Origin: JAGVPT01 sp963827085
GTDB lineage: Bacteria > Bacteroidota > Ignavibacteria > UBA10030 > UBA8401
DNA: 64,000 nucleotides
Assembly (NCBI GenBank): GCA_963827085.1
Contig: CAWGZY010000005.1
Coordinates: 682,001-746,000 of the forward strand
Direction of reading: 5' to 3'
Numbering within the stretch: position 1 is the first letter of the stretch; each line of letters starts with the position of its first letter. Under the pieces are notes generated by a model that saw nothing but the letters and a program-made list of their open reading frames with translations, did no database searches and was not told the DNA's origin. The position numbers were made by a program, and so were the translations under genes. Positions 42,582 to 51,379 of this stretch are shown piece by piece.

Positions 42582-43345
42582 GATCTCTTTTGGAAAAAAC
42601 CTTCATCCAATTTCGTGCTTCCATCAGGGAAAGAATCGGCTCGATTATCGATTGGTCCCGCAGGCATCCTGTACGGTTTTTTGTGTACGGTGCGTGCCTG
42701 ATCGTCGTCCTCGAATATCTGTCGCTCCCGAATATTCGTCTGCAGGAGCTTGACAGAGTAAACCCGCACCGGACTGCCCTTATGCAGCAGCGGGAACGGG
42801 AAGCAACGGCAGCTGGAAAGTCGTTTCATGTGCAGCAATTTTGGGTTCCGTTGTACAGAATCTCCCCGCATCTCGCGCACGCCGTCATTGTTTCCGAGGA
42901 TGGAACTTTTTATAAAAATGGCGGTGTTGACTGGTATGAAGTAGAAGAATCGATTGAAAAAAATGTAGAAGAAGGAAGGGCGGCACGCGGTGCAAGCACA
43001 ATTTCTCAGCAGCTTGCGAAGAATCTCTTCTTGTCCACTTCGAAAGACCCGCTTCGTAAACTTAAAGAACTAGTTATTACACTACGGATGGAAAGAGTGC
43101 TTTCAAAAGAAAGAATATTGGAAATCTACTTGAACGTTATAGAATGGGGCAACGGCGTGTTTGGTGCGGAAGCCGCCGCCCAAAAATATTTTGGCAAATC
43201 TGCGTCAGCCATTACTCGGGAAGAAGCTGCACGATTGGCGGCGGTGATTCCGAGCCCGTTGCGGCACCAGCCCAATCAACCGTCTCAGTACGTCGATAGA
43301 CGGACATCACTCATATTGGACCGAATGACTGCTCGAGGATATTAA
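42575..43345 (+). CDS. mtgA: Monofunctional peptidoglycan glycosyltransferase
   Basis: 256 residues, starting at TTG 42575 within the ruvX end; a later start is possible. A membrane helix (FFVYGACLIVVLEYLSL, residues ~31-47) anchors a GT51 domain with SEDGTFYKNGGVDW (catalytic Glu) and ARGASTISQQLAKNLFL, followed by EIYLNVIEWGNGVFG. It polymerises lipid II glycan strands and lacks a transpeptidase domain. Confidence 0.94.
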   Translation: MLRSLLEKTFIQFRASIRERIGSIIDWSRRHPVRFFVYGACLIVVLEYLSLPNIRLQELDRVNPHRTALMQQREREATAAGKSFHVQQFWVPLYRISPHLAHAVIVSEDGTFYKNGGVDWYEVEESIEKNVEEGRAARGASTISQQLAKNLFLSTSKDPLRKLKELVITLRMERVLSKERILEIYLNVIEWGNGVFGAEAAAQKYFGKSASAITREEAARLAAVIPSPLRHQPNQPSQYVDRRTSLILDRMTARGY

Positions 43346-43987
43346 ATGCAGGCACATGATATCAAGGAATTGATCGACGGGGGGGAAGGACCTCATGTCG
43401 AGTTCAAACGAAAGATTTCGTCGGCGGAGAAAATTGCCCGTGCTCTCATTGCATTTGCGAACACAAAAGGAGGGACTATCCTTTTCGGCGTGGATGATGA
43501 CGGGTCTATCGTGGGAGTGGAAAGTGAAAAAACGGAACTTGATCTTATTGAACTTGCCGGGAACCACTTTTGCGATCCGCCGATTGAGCCGAGCATCGCA
43601 ATCATCCCGTTCAACAGCAAAGATGTGATCGCAGCTTCCGTCGACGAGAGCGATGATAAACCTCATTACTTCTTGAGCACCGATGACGGAGAGGAGAACA
43701 AGGTGTTCATCCGGGTCAACGACAAAACTGTTCTTGCCAGCAGGGAAGTCATCAAGGTTCTTCGGAATGAAAGGCAGGACCGGCCGCCGCTGAGGATTTC
43801 TATAGGGGAAAATGAAAAACGGCTATTCGAATTTCTTGAGACAAATGAACGGATTACGGTGAAGGAGTACGCGCATCTTATCAATGTTTCAGACAGAAGA
43901 GCATCGAGAATTCTGACGACATTAGTGAGAACCGGCGTTGTACGAATTCACACTTTGGAGAAAACAGATTTCTTTACGCTGGCGTAG
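43346..43987 (+). CDS. AlbA_2 (Schlafen-like) domain protein with C-terminal winged helix
   Basis: 213 residues beginning directly after the mtgA stop. Residues ~1-120 are an AlbA_2/divergent AAA-4 domain: GPHVEFKRKIS, ARALIAFANTKGGTILFGVDDDGSIVGV, and KVFIRVNDKTVLASREVI. The last ~70 residues look like a winged helix (RITVKEYAHLINVSDRRASRILTTLVRTGVVRIH). Such proteins are usually treated as transcription regulators. Target unknown; position after ruvX-mtgA may suggest envelope-related control. Confidence 0.8.
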   Translation: MQAHDIKELIDGGEGPHVEFKRKISSAEKIARALIAFANTKGGTILFGVDDDGSIVGVESEKTELDLIELAGNHFCDPPIEPSIAIIPFNSKDVIAASVDESDDKPHYFLSTDDGEENKVFIRVNDKTVLASREVIKVLRNERQDRPPLRISIGENEKRLFEFLETNERITVKEYAHLINVSDRRASRILTTLVRTGVVRIHTLEKTDFFTLA

Positions 43988-43989
43988 TC

Positions 43990-44571
43990 TCAGTATGGCG
44001 CTGTGAGGAGGCGGACGCAATCGTAGACGACGATACCGAACGCGACAGCAACATTGAGAGACTGTTTATTTCCGAACATGGGAATTTCGATTGCAATATC
44101 AGCTTCCTGCATGATCTCTTTTGAGACCCCGGTTATCTCATTGCCTACCACAAGACAGAGGGGAAAATCTTCTTTCTTCAATTGGAAATAAGGTTTGCTT
44201 TCAGCCGCTAATTCCAGGACACAGATTTTTATTTTTTCTTTTTTCAGCTGTGTGATGACTTCCATCGGATCTTTGTGGAATTCCCATGGAACGGTCCTGG
44301 TTGCGCCGAGTGCAGTCTTGTCGATTTCTTTTCTCGGAGGATGAGGCGTAAAGCCAGCGAGAAAGAGTTTTTCAATCAATGCTCCGTCGGCACTTCGGAA
44401 TATCGACCCTACATTATACAGGCTTCGTACATTGTCCACCATTGCATATAACGGCAATCGAGGACGGGAGGATATCTCCTCCAGGGGCGTCCGTTTCGAC
44501 GAAATTTCTTCATGTGTCAATTTTCTCACGGCAATTGCAAGGTAAACGGGAAAAGCTTTTGAAACAAGCAT
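43990..44571 (-). CDS. SpoU/TrmH-family RNA 2'-O-methyltransferase
   Basis: 193 residues from ATG 44571; the frame is open to 44664, but that extension overlaps the cmk promoter and reads as non-conserved sequence. Motif 1 NVRSLYNVGSIFRSADG, motif 2 LVVGNEITGVS and motif 3 IPMFGNKQSLNVAVAFGIVVYD are the SPOUT knot. It methylates a ribose in tRNA or rRNA; which one cannot be read from the sequence. The gene converges with the AlbA_2 gene (2-nt gap) and is divergent from cmk. Confidence 0.88.
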   Translation of the reverse strand: MLVSKAFPVYLAIAVRKLTHEEISSKRTPLEEISSRPRLPLYAMVDNVRSLYNVGSIFRSADGALIEKLFLAGFTPHPPRKEIDKTALGATRTVPWEFHKDPMEVITQLKKEKIKICVLELAAESKPYFQLKKEDFPLCLVVGNEITGVSKEIMQEADIAIEIPMFGNKQSLNVAVAFGIVVYDCVRLLTAPY

Positions 44572-44600
44572 TTTTTCACGGATTTCCTGCCAAAAATAAG

Positions 44601-44631
44601 TTGCCTCCTTTTTAGAAAAGAAGTATATTTC
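44601..44631 (+). promoter_or_regulatory. Bacteroidota-type promoter for cmk-ispH
   Basis: TTG (44601-44603), 20-nt spacer, TATATTTC (44624-44631), differing from TAnnTTTG only in the last base. It lies 25 nt before the TTG start of cmk. Confidence 0.5.
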
Positions 44632-44655
44632 ATACTCAAATAGAATTCTGAGATT

Positions 44656-45327
44656 TTGAAGCAACTCATCATTGCCATTGACGGACCTGCGGCTTCCGGT
44701 AAGAGCACAACAGCAAAGCTTGTCGCATCGCGTCTCGGATATTTACATGTCGATACCGGCGCGATGTACCGCGCAATGACGCTCAAGGTTATCGAGAATG
44801 GAATCGATCCCCAGAATGCGAAAGCGATTGCATCTCTGGCGCGTTCAACGCGGATTCGTTTAGTATCAAAAGATGGCGGGTGCATAGTTGAATTGGACGG
44901 CGTTGATGTTTCGGAAAAGATTAGAACGCCGGATGTGACGAACGCTGCAAGTGCGGTCAGCATGGTGCCTGAAGTTCGTCGGCTTATGGTACAGGAACAA
45001 AGGGAGATGGGAAAGAAGGGCGCGATCGTTCTTGAGGGAAGAGATATCGGCAGTGTGGTTTTCCCGGACGCCGACGTAAAAATTTTCATGCTGGCACACC
45101 CTCGTGAACGTGCCGTTCGGCGCAGCAAAGAATTGGCAGCGAAAGGAATTTTGACAAAAATTGATGAGCTGGAGAAGGAGATCGCCGAGCGTGACAAGAA
45201 AGACACGAATAGGTCGATCAGTCCGTTAACAAGGGCCGACGATGCGATCATCCTCGATACGACGAACCTGACCATTGAAGAGCAAGTGGAATTTATCGTG
45301 AAGAGGGCGAAGGAGAAGTTGAGTTGA
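44656..45327 (+). CDS. cmk: Cytidylate kinase
   Basis: 223 residues from a TTG start. The P-loop is DGPAASGKSTTAK, followed by YLHVDTGAMYRAMTL and LEGRDIGSVVFPDADVKIFM. It phosphorylates CMP/dCMP. The stop overlaps the ispH start (TTGA), implying coupling. The start region has no strong ribosome-binding site. Confidence 0.96.
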   Translation: MKQLIIAIDGPAASGKSTTAKLVASRLGYLHVDTGAMYRAMTLKVIENGIDPQNAKAIASLARSTRIRLVSKDGGCIVELDGVDVSEKIRTPDVTNAASAVSMVPEVRRLMVQEQREMGKKGAIVLEGRDIGSVVFPDADVKIFMLAHPRERAVRRSKELAAKGILTKIDELEKEIAERDKKDTNRSISPLTRADDAIILDTTNLTIEEQVEFIVKRAKEKLS

Positions 45328-46214
45328 CAGTTACCGTAGACCAGAATTCCGGGTTCTGTTGGGGCGTTGTTCGGACCATCGACATCGCCGAGCAGGAATT
45401 GCATGAATCGAAGAAGCTCTATTCGTTGGGAGATATTATTCATAACCCAATCGAGATCGAGCGGCTGCAGGAAAAAGGACTTGCGACGATATCTCTTGCA
45501 GATTTGAAGGACGTCAAAGACGCAAAGGTTCTCATTCGAGCTCATGGAGAGCCTCCCGAGACATTCCGTCGCGCGAAAGAACTTGGCATTGAACTGATCG
45601 ATGCGACGTGTCCGGTCGTGACGAAAGTCCAGGAGCGTATCCGAAAATTTTACGACAACGGCTACCAGGTAGTCATCTTCGGGAAAAAAGATCATGCAGA
45701 AGTTATCGGTTTGGTCGGCCATACGAATGGAACGGCAATTGTCATCAAATCGAGTGAAGAAGTAAACAAGCTTGACGTGACAAAAAAGACGGTTCTCTTT
45801 TCTCAAACGACGATGGACAAAGCGACGTTCTATCTCATCCGCGATGAAATTAAGTCGCGCATCAAAGCCGAGTTCGAGGTCGGGACGTTTGAGGAGATGG
45901 CGATCGACTTCCATGCGAAAGATACAATTTGCGGCCAGGTTTCCGGACGCGACAAGAAGCTGCGTGAGTTTTCCCGGTCGAATGACGTGATGGTCTTTGT
46001 CGCCGGAAGAAAAAGTTCAAACGGAAAAGTCCTGTACGAGATCGCGAAAGAGGAAAACCCGAAGACGTATTTTGTTGAAGACGAAAAGGAATTGCAGCCG
46101 GAGTGGTTTAGCGGCGTGGGGACGGTTGGTGTGAGTGGTGCCACGTCGACGCCTCAGTGGCTGATGGAACGGATAAAAGGGGCTATTGAAGCAATGGTCC
46201 CGATACCGGTATAA
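45324..46214 (+). CDS. ispH: 4-hydroxy-3-methylbut-2-enyl diphosphate reductase
   Basis: 296 residues from a TTG start. The three Fe-S cysteines are in GFCWGV, DATCPVVTK and TICGQV. The substrate motifs RAHGEPPE and SGATSTPQWL are present. It is the last enzyme of the MEP isoprenoid pathway, so this organism makes IPP/DMAPP by that route. Adjacent to cmk, a common neighbour together with rpsA. Confidence 0.96.
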   Translation: MTVTVDQNSGFCWGVVRTIDIAEQELHESKKLYSLGDIIHNPIEIERLQEKGLATISLADLKDVKDAKVLIRAHGEPPETFRRAKELGIELIDATCPVVTKVQERIRKFYDNGYQVVIFGKKDHAEVIGLVGHTNGTAIVIKSSEEVNKLDVTKKTVLFSQTTMDKATFYLIRDEIKSRIKAEFEVGTFEEMAIDFHAKDTICGQVSGRDKKLREFSRSNDVMVFVAGRKSSNGKVLYEIAKEENPKTYFVEDEKELQPEWFSGVGTVGVSGATSTPQWLMERIKGAIEAMVPIPV

Positions 46215-46356
46215 ATTTTTAATGGTCATCATAATCACTATTTTCATTCACTTAATCAAGTATCTTGTCGATCATTTTTGAAACGAATCCGATGACTGTT
46301 CGGTGCAAAAATAAACGGCAAGCAGTTCTCATCAGTGAGGATCTAAAGGAGATGTA

Positions 46357-48108
46357 ATGTCTAAAGGAATAAACGCAGCACCCCCCGTGTTCGAAGAAGA
46401 AAAAGGATATACGGAGTCGGAGTTCAAGGAATTAGCCGCGATCTACGAAAAGACCCTTGGCAAGATCTCGCAAGGCGAAATCGTTAAAGGCAGGGTCGTC
46501 CATATCGGGGACAACGAAGTGGCTCTCGACATCGGATTCAAATCCGAAGGAACGGTTCCTGTTAACGAATTTCCCAACATTAACGATGTAAAAATTGGCG
46601 ACGAAGTAGAGGTCTTCCTCGAAAGCATCGAAGATAAAGACGGGCAGCTCGTGCTCTCACGAAAGCGCGCAGACTTCATGCGCATCTGGGAACGTGTCAC
46701 ACGCTCATTCGAAAGCGGCGAAGTGCTCAAAGGCCGTTGCCTCCGCCGAATCAAAGGCGGAATCGTTGTTGACCTTATGGGGATCGACGCTTTTCTCCCC
46801 GGCTCTCAAATCGACGTTCGGCCTATCCGCGATTTCGACGCGCTGATTGGAAGGGAAATGGATTTCCGTGTTGTGAAAATAAACCACCCGTCGGAAAATG
46901 TCGTAGTCAGCCACAAAATTCTCGTCGAAGAAGAGATGGCCGACCAGCGCAAGGCAATTCTGAGCAGCCTTGAAAAAGGGCAAATCCTTGAAGGATCTGT
47001 TAAGGCGATTTCCGATTTTGGCATCTTCATCGACCTCGGCGGTGTTGACGGCCTCGTGCATATCACGGACCTGTCATGGGGACGCGTTAATCATCCCTCA
47101 GAAATTGTCAAGCTCGACCAGACCATCAACGTCGTCGTGCTGGACTTCGACGAAGAGAAAAAACGAATTTCACTCGGATACAAGCAGCTTCAACCGCATC
47201 CGTGGGAAAACATCCAGAATAAATATCCGGTCGGGACAAAGGTCAACGGCAAGGTCGTTTCGCTTACGGATTACGGCGCATTCATCGAGATTGAAAAGGG
47301 CATTGAAGGCCTGATTCATATCTCTGAGATGAGCTGGACGCAGCATGTCAAGCATCCCTCCCAGATTGTTTCCATGGGACAAATGATTGATGCGATTATT
47401 CTCTCTCTCGACAAAGATGCCAAGAAGATTTCGCTCGGCATCAAACAGCTCGAGCCGGATCCATGGCTTTCGCTGCTCCAAAAGTACCCTGTCGGTTCGA
47501 AACACACAGGTATCGTGCGGAACCTGACGAACTTCGGCGTGTTTGTGGAACTGGAGCAAGGCGTAGACGGGTTAATCCATATTTCAGACCTCTCCTGGAC
47601 AAAAAAGATTCGTCATCCCGGCGAAGTTGTCAAAAAAGGCGATTCCATCGACGTCGTCATTCTTGGCGTGGATGTAGACCAGCGCAGAATATCGCTCGGG
47701 CACAAACAGTTGAACGACAATCCCTGGGAAACGTTTTCGACATCGTACAGGGTCGGGACGGAAGTTGAAGGAAAAGTTGTCCGCATTATTGAAAAGGGCG
47801 TCATCGTTGAACTTCCTCTCGGTGTCGACGGATTTGTTCCGCTGTCGCAACTTTCGCAAACCTCGATCAAAAATATCGCTGAAGCATTTCAGATGGGCGA
47901 TACGTTGCCGTTGACGGTCATTGAATTCGACCGCGACAGCAAAAAGATCGTGCTTTCGGTGGTTGAATACCTGCGAGGAAAAGAACAGAAGCTCGTTGAT
48001 GACTATGTCTCGCAGCACAAGCTTCCCCCGATCACACTGAAGGATGCAGTGCCTGTGGCTCCGTCGCCGGATGAACGGGCCGCGGCTGCCGAAGCGTCGC
48101 TTCATTAA
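46357..48108 (+). CDS. rpsA: 30S ribosomal protein S1
   Basis: 583 residues with six S1 RNA-binding repeats. Four clear copies carry GxVxxxxxFGxFVEL-type cores (ISDFGIFIDLGGVDGLVHITDLSWGR, then LTDYGAFIEI, LTNFGVFVEL, IIEKGVIVEL). AAAGGAG (46345-46351) is 5 nt upstream of the ATG, one of the best ribosome-binding sites in the window. It helps mRNA bind the 30S subunit. It is followed by a strong terminator. Confidence 0.97.
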   Translation: MSKGINAAPPVFEEEKGYTESEFKELAAIYEKTLGKISQGEIVKGRVVHIGDNEVALDIGFKSEGTVPVNEFPNINDVKIGDEVEVFLESIEDKDGQLVLSRKRADFMRIWERVTRSFESGEVLKGRCLRRIKGGIVVDLMGIDAFLPGSQIDVRPIRDFDALIGREMDFRVVKINHPSENVVVSHKILVEEEMADQRKAILSSLEKGQILEGSVKAISDFGIFIDLGGVDGLVHITDLSWGRVNHPSEIVKLDQTINVVVLDFDEEKKRISLGYKQLQPHPWENIQNKYPVGTKVNGKVVSLTDYGAFIEIEKGIEGLIHISEMSWTQHVKHPSQIVSMGQMIDAIILSLDKDAKKISLGIKQLEPDPWLSLLQKYPVGSKHTGIVRNLTNFGVFVELEQGVDGLIHISDLSWTKKIRHPGEVVKKGDSIDVVILGVDVDQRRISLGHKQLNDNPWETFSTSYRVGTEVEGKVVRIIEKGVIVELPLGVDGFVPLSQLSQTSIKNIAEAFQMGDTLPLTVIEFDRDSKKIVLSVVEYLRGKEQKLVDDYVSQHKLPPITLKDAVPVAPSPDERAAAAEASLH

Positions 48109-48128
48109 TAATCGGTACTGGCGTTACG

Positions 48129-48158
48129 AAGAGTCCCGATCATCGGGACTCTTTTTTT
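48129..48158 (+). terminator. Rho-independent terminator after rpsA
   Basis: AAGAGTCCCGAT (48129-48140) pairs with ATCGGGACTCTT (48142-48153), then a T run. The tip is strained, so the real stem is probably 11 bp with a 3-nt loop. Confidence 0.93.
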
Positions 48159-48183
48159 ATACGTTGATTATTTTTGTTGATGG

Positions 48184-49539
48184 ATGAAGAAAGTATCCTT
48201 CCATACCTTGGGGTGTAAGCTCAACTACGCCGAAACGGCAAGTCTTGAAAAACAATTTGCCGACCGGGGGTTCACTATCGTTCCGTTCAGTGAGCAGGCG
48301 GATGTGTGCGTGATCAATACCTGCAGCGTTACCGAGCGCGCCGACCGCGAATGCCGGCAGCTTGTGCGGCGTGCAGGGCGCACTTCCCCCGAGGCGTTTA
48401 TCGCCGTCCTCGGATGTTACGCGCAGCTTCAGCCCGAAGAGATCGCATCGATCGACGGCGTCGACCTCGTCCTTGGCGCAAGCGAAAAGTTTCATCTATT
48501 TGACTATTCCGGAAATTTCCAGAAATTTGATTCGCCGCGTTTGTTCGTTTCTCCAATCAGCGACGCTTCAGATTTTGGGCCGGCATACTCCGGGGGCGAC
48601 GATGAGCGCACGCGGGCATTCCTGAAAGTACAGGACGGCTGCGATTTTAATTGTTCATTTTGCACAATTCCGCTGGCCAGAGGAAAAAGCAGGAGCCAGT
48701 CGATTGAAGATTGTGTCTTGCAGGCAGTTCATCTCGTCGACCAGGGTTATCGGGAAATTGTTCTTACGGGGGTCAACGTCGGAGACTTCGGCCGGCACAA
48801 TGCAACTTCGTTGATTGAGTTGCTGAAGCGGTTGGAGGCGATTGAGGGCCTGGAGAGAATTCGCATAAGCTCAATTGAGCCGAATCTCCTGACGGAGGAA
48901 CTGCTTGATTTCTGGGTGTCGTCGAAGAAAATCTGCGATCATTTCCACATCCCGCTTCAAAGCGGGAGCGATGAAGTTCTTAAGAAAATGCGCCGCCGGT
49001 ACACCGCTTCCGATTATCGAAGCCTTGTCAATGCAATTCGCGGAAAATCGCCGAATGCCGGCATAGGAGCCGATGTCATCGTCGGATTTCCCGGAGAAAC
49101 TGACATCCTGTTTAGAACGTCGTATGACTTTTTGCACGAACTTCCGGTAAGCTATCTCCATGTGTTTACGTACTCCGAGCGCCCGAATACGCCATCATTG
49201 GAATTAGAGGGACGCGTAGAACCGCGCATTCGGTTCAAGCGGAGCGAAATGCTGAGAACACTGGGCCAACAAAAAAAACAAGCATTTTATTTCTCCCAGC
49301 TTCACACGGCTCAAAAAGTATTACTGGAAGATTCAATCGAGAACAATATGATGTCGGGCTATACAGAAAATTATGTTCGTGTGCTCGTTCCTTACTATCC
49401 TTCCCTCGAGAATTCGCTCGCAGAAGTTATTTTACAAGAACGTTTGTCGGATGGATGCATTGGAATTGTTAAAAACTTAGGTACGACTGCGCCCGGGGTA
49501 TCCGTTAGTATCCCTGTTGTGCAAGCAGCTGCTCGATAA
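48184..49539 (+). CDS. mtaB: tRNA t6A37 methylthiotransferase MtaB
   Basis: 451 residues. The N-terminal methylthiotransferase cysteines are in TLGCKLNYAE, NTCSVTERAD and LGCYAQ. The radical-SAM cluster CDFNCSFC follows in DGCDFNCSFCTIPLARG. LNYAE after the first Cys and the TERADRE segment favour MtaB over MiaB or RimO. It converts t6A to ms2t6A at tRNA position 37. The C-terminal TRAM-like part is present. Confidence 0.92.
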   Translation: MKKVSFHTLGCKLNYAETASLEKQFADRGFTIVPFSEQADVCVINTCSVTERADRECRQLVRRAGRTSPEAFIAVLGCYAQLQPEEIASIDGVDLVLGASEKFHLFDYSGNFQKFDSPRLFVSPISDASDFGPAYSGGDDERTRAFLKVQDGCDFNCSFCTIPLARGKSRSQSIEDCVLQAVHLVDQGYREIVLTGVNVGDFGRHNATSLIELLKRLEAIEGLERIRISSIEPNLLTEELLDFWVSSKKICDHFHIPLQSGSDEVLKKMRRRYTASDYRSLVNAIRGKSPNAGIGADVIVGFPGETDILFRTSYDFLHELPVSYLHVFTYSERPNTPSLELEGRVEPRIRFKRSEMLRTLGQQKKQAFYFSQLHTAQKVLLEDSIENNMMSGYTENYVRVLVPYYPSLENSLAEVILQERLSDGCIGIVKNLGTTAPGVSVSIPVVQAAAR

Positions 49540-49636
49540 TTCACGGCCCATCAACGGAGGAACGACAAAACTTGGTACAAGTGATAGCTGTAATGTAACA
49601 GGCACTTTTCACTACAGTACTTCAAGAGAGGACACC

Positions 49637-50383
49637 GTGAAATCAATAATCATTTTCTTCGCAGCTACAGTCGCTATGACTGTTTTATCTCAGGGGCAGA
49701 CTTCTTCTCAATCGCTTCGGTATGACCTCATCACCGTCTCCGGAGGGGAATCGATTATTCCAAATGCATTCCCGGACAATGCCCCGGTGTTCAAGAAGAA
49801 GAGTCAAGCTGCCGCAGTTCTCTATTCCCTGATATTGCCGGGAATGGGGGAGTGGTACGCAGGGGATTTTGGGAGCGGGAGATATTCTCTGGTCGCTGAA
49901 GCGACGCTGTGGCTGACGTATGCATCCTTCCAACAGTACGGCAGCTGGTATCAAAGCGATGCCCGGCAATTTGCTGTGAGTCACTCAGGGGCATCGTTAA
50001 GTGGGAAAAATGATCAGTTTTTTGCCAATATTGGCAACTTCGATAACGTGTATGAATATAACGACCAGAAACTTCGTGAAAGGGATATTCCGGATGTGTA
50101 TGACCCCGCTGCGGGATATTTTTGGAGTTGGGACACCGATGCCGACCGTGCTCGATTCAGGGCAATGCGGGTTACGGGGGATGAGATATTTAATAATTCG
50201 AAATTTGTGCTCGGAGCAGTGGTTTTGAATCATATTATCAGTGCGATCAATGCTGCGCGGCTTGTCAGGCATTACAATAAAAATGCAGACGAAGGACTTG
50301 GCTCATGGCAGCTCGAGCCTAATCTGAACGGCGGAACTGGACAGATCGACGGGATGCGGCTGACGTACACTCAACGTTTTTGA
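49637..50383 (+). CDS. Exported protein of unknown function (DUF5683-like)
   Basis: 248 residues from GTG 49637, which starts a signal peptide (IIIFFAATVAMTVLSQGQ). The mature protein has a KSQAAAVLYSLILPGMGEWYAGDFGSGRY stretch with hydrophobic character and a second one near NSKFVLGAVVLNHIISAINAARL. The PG(M/L)G(E/Q)xYxG pattern resembles DUF5683 envelope proteins of Bacteroidota. Function is not known. A terminator follows directly. Confidence 0.75.
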   Translation: MKSIIIFFAATVAMTVLSQGQTSSQSLRYDLITVSGGESIIPNAFPDNAPVFKKKSQAAAVLYSLILPGMGEWYAGDFGSGRYSLVAEATLWLTYASFQQYGSWYQSDARQFAVSHSGASLSGKNDQFFANIGNFDNVYEYNDQKLRERDIPDVYDPAAGYFWSWDTDADRARFRAMRVTGDEIFNNSKFVLGAVVLNHIISAINAARLVRHYNKNADEGLGSWQLEPNLNGGTGQIDGMRLTYTQRF

Positions 50384-50411
50384 TTCAAGCGTATTATCCT
50401 GAAAGGATCGC

Positions 50412-50441
50412 AAGCCCCGAAGCAACCGGGGCTTTTTTTTT
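50412..50441 (+). terminator. Rho-independent terminator before truA
   Basis: AAGCCCCG (50412-50419) pairs with CGGGGCTT (50427-50434), followed by nine T. It lies 29 nt after the DUF5683-like gene and 14 nt before truA, so truA depends on a start inside this space or on read-through. Confidence 0.9.
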
Positions 50442-50454
50442 AAGAGAGGAACAG

Positions 50455-51186
50455 ATGCGGAACATTAAGATAGTTATCGAATATGACGGAACCGATTTCG
50501 TAGGTTGGCAGCGGCAGGCGAACGGACGGGCTGTCCAAGAAGAGCTTGAGACCGTTCTCAGGATGTTGACCGATGAGATGGTTACCGTTACCGGTGCCGG
50601 AAGGACCGACGCGGGCGTCCATGCAAGAGGTCAGGTGGCAAATTTCACAATTGAGTCGTCCATCACCGTGAATGACATTCAGCGCGCACTCAACGGCCTT
50701 TTATCGGACGAAATTATTGTTCGTTCCGCAGAAGATGTCCCGAAGGAATTTTCAGCACGGTACAGCGCGCGGGAACGCTTCTACCGTTATTTTATTTCAA
50801 GGGCGCCGACAGCCATTGACAGGAAATTCTGCTGGCAATTATTTTATCCCTTAAACGTTGAGTTGATGAATCGGGCAAGCGGCCTTGTCCGTCAGACGAA
50901 AGACTTTCAATCTTTCTGCAGGGTCAATTCCGGTGTAGACAATTATTTATGTACTATACTCGAAGCTGAGTGGAATGCAATCTCAACAAGGGAATTAGTC
51001 TTCTCGATTCGAGCAAACAGATTTTTACACGGTATGGTTCGCGCCTTGGTCGGTACGATTGTAGATGTAGGAAGAGAGCACATCAGTATGGAAGAATTCA
51101 AAGAAATCATCGACGCAAAGGACCGTCGAATGGCCGGAATGGCTGCCCCTCCTCAGGGATTATTCCTGGAGGAAGTGGTGTATTGA
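50455..51186 (+). CDS. truA: tRNA pseudouridine(38-40) synthase TruA
   Basis: 243 residues from ATG 50455; GAGAGGA lies just upstream, within or directly after the terminator T run. The catalytic Asp is in GAGRTDAGVHARGQV. EYDGTDFVGWQRQ and FLHGMVRALVGTIVDVG are typical. It modifies the anticodon arm of many tRNAs. Confidence 0.95.
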   Translation: MRNIKIVIEYDGTDFVGWQRQANGRAVQEELETVLRMLTDEMVTVTGAGRTDAGVHARGQVANFTIESSITVNDIQRALNGLLSDEIIVRSAEDVPKEFSARYSARERFYRYFISRAPTAIDRKFCWQLFYPLNVELMNRASGLVRQTKDFQSFCRVNSGVDNYLCTILEAEWNAISTRELVFSIRANRFLHGMVRALVGTIVDVGREHISMEEFKEIIDAKDRRMAGMAAPPQGLFLEEVVY

Positions 51187-51343
51187 AATACTGCGATAAA
51201 ATCAGCTTATCTTCTTTGCGGAATTTTAGAAAATGTCGGACGCTTTCTTAACTTCTCCGCCTAAGATTTTAGCATATCGCCATTTCCCTGAAAAGGTGTC
51301 CGGCATCTTCGGAAATTGCAACGCCACCATCATTTTCGTCAAA

Positions 51344-51374
51344 TTGATTATCTAGCTCACATACGTTACATTGT
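51344..51374 (+). promoter_or_regulatory. Promoter for the trp cluster
   Basis: TTG (51344-51346), 20-nt spacer, TACATTGT (51367-51374), a near match to TAnnTTTG. Transcription would begin about at the trpD ATG (51380), implying a leaderless mRNA. Confidence 0.35.
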
Positions 51375-51377
51375 AAC
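51365..51377. promoter_or_regulatory. Palindrome overlapping the putative -7 box of trpD
   Basis: GTTACA and TGTAAC are perfect complements around one T (51365-51377), ending 2 nt before the trpD ATG. It could be a repressor site. No regulator gene lies adjacent. Confidence 0.35.
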
Positions 51378-51379
51378 AA

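Noticed and set aside
44526..45914. 462-codon open frame on the minus strand
   Set aside because: It lies antisense to cmk and ispH, both unmistakable, and its translation has no recognisable domain; it is a codon-bias shadow.
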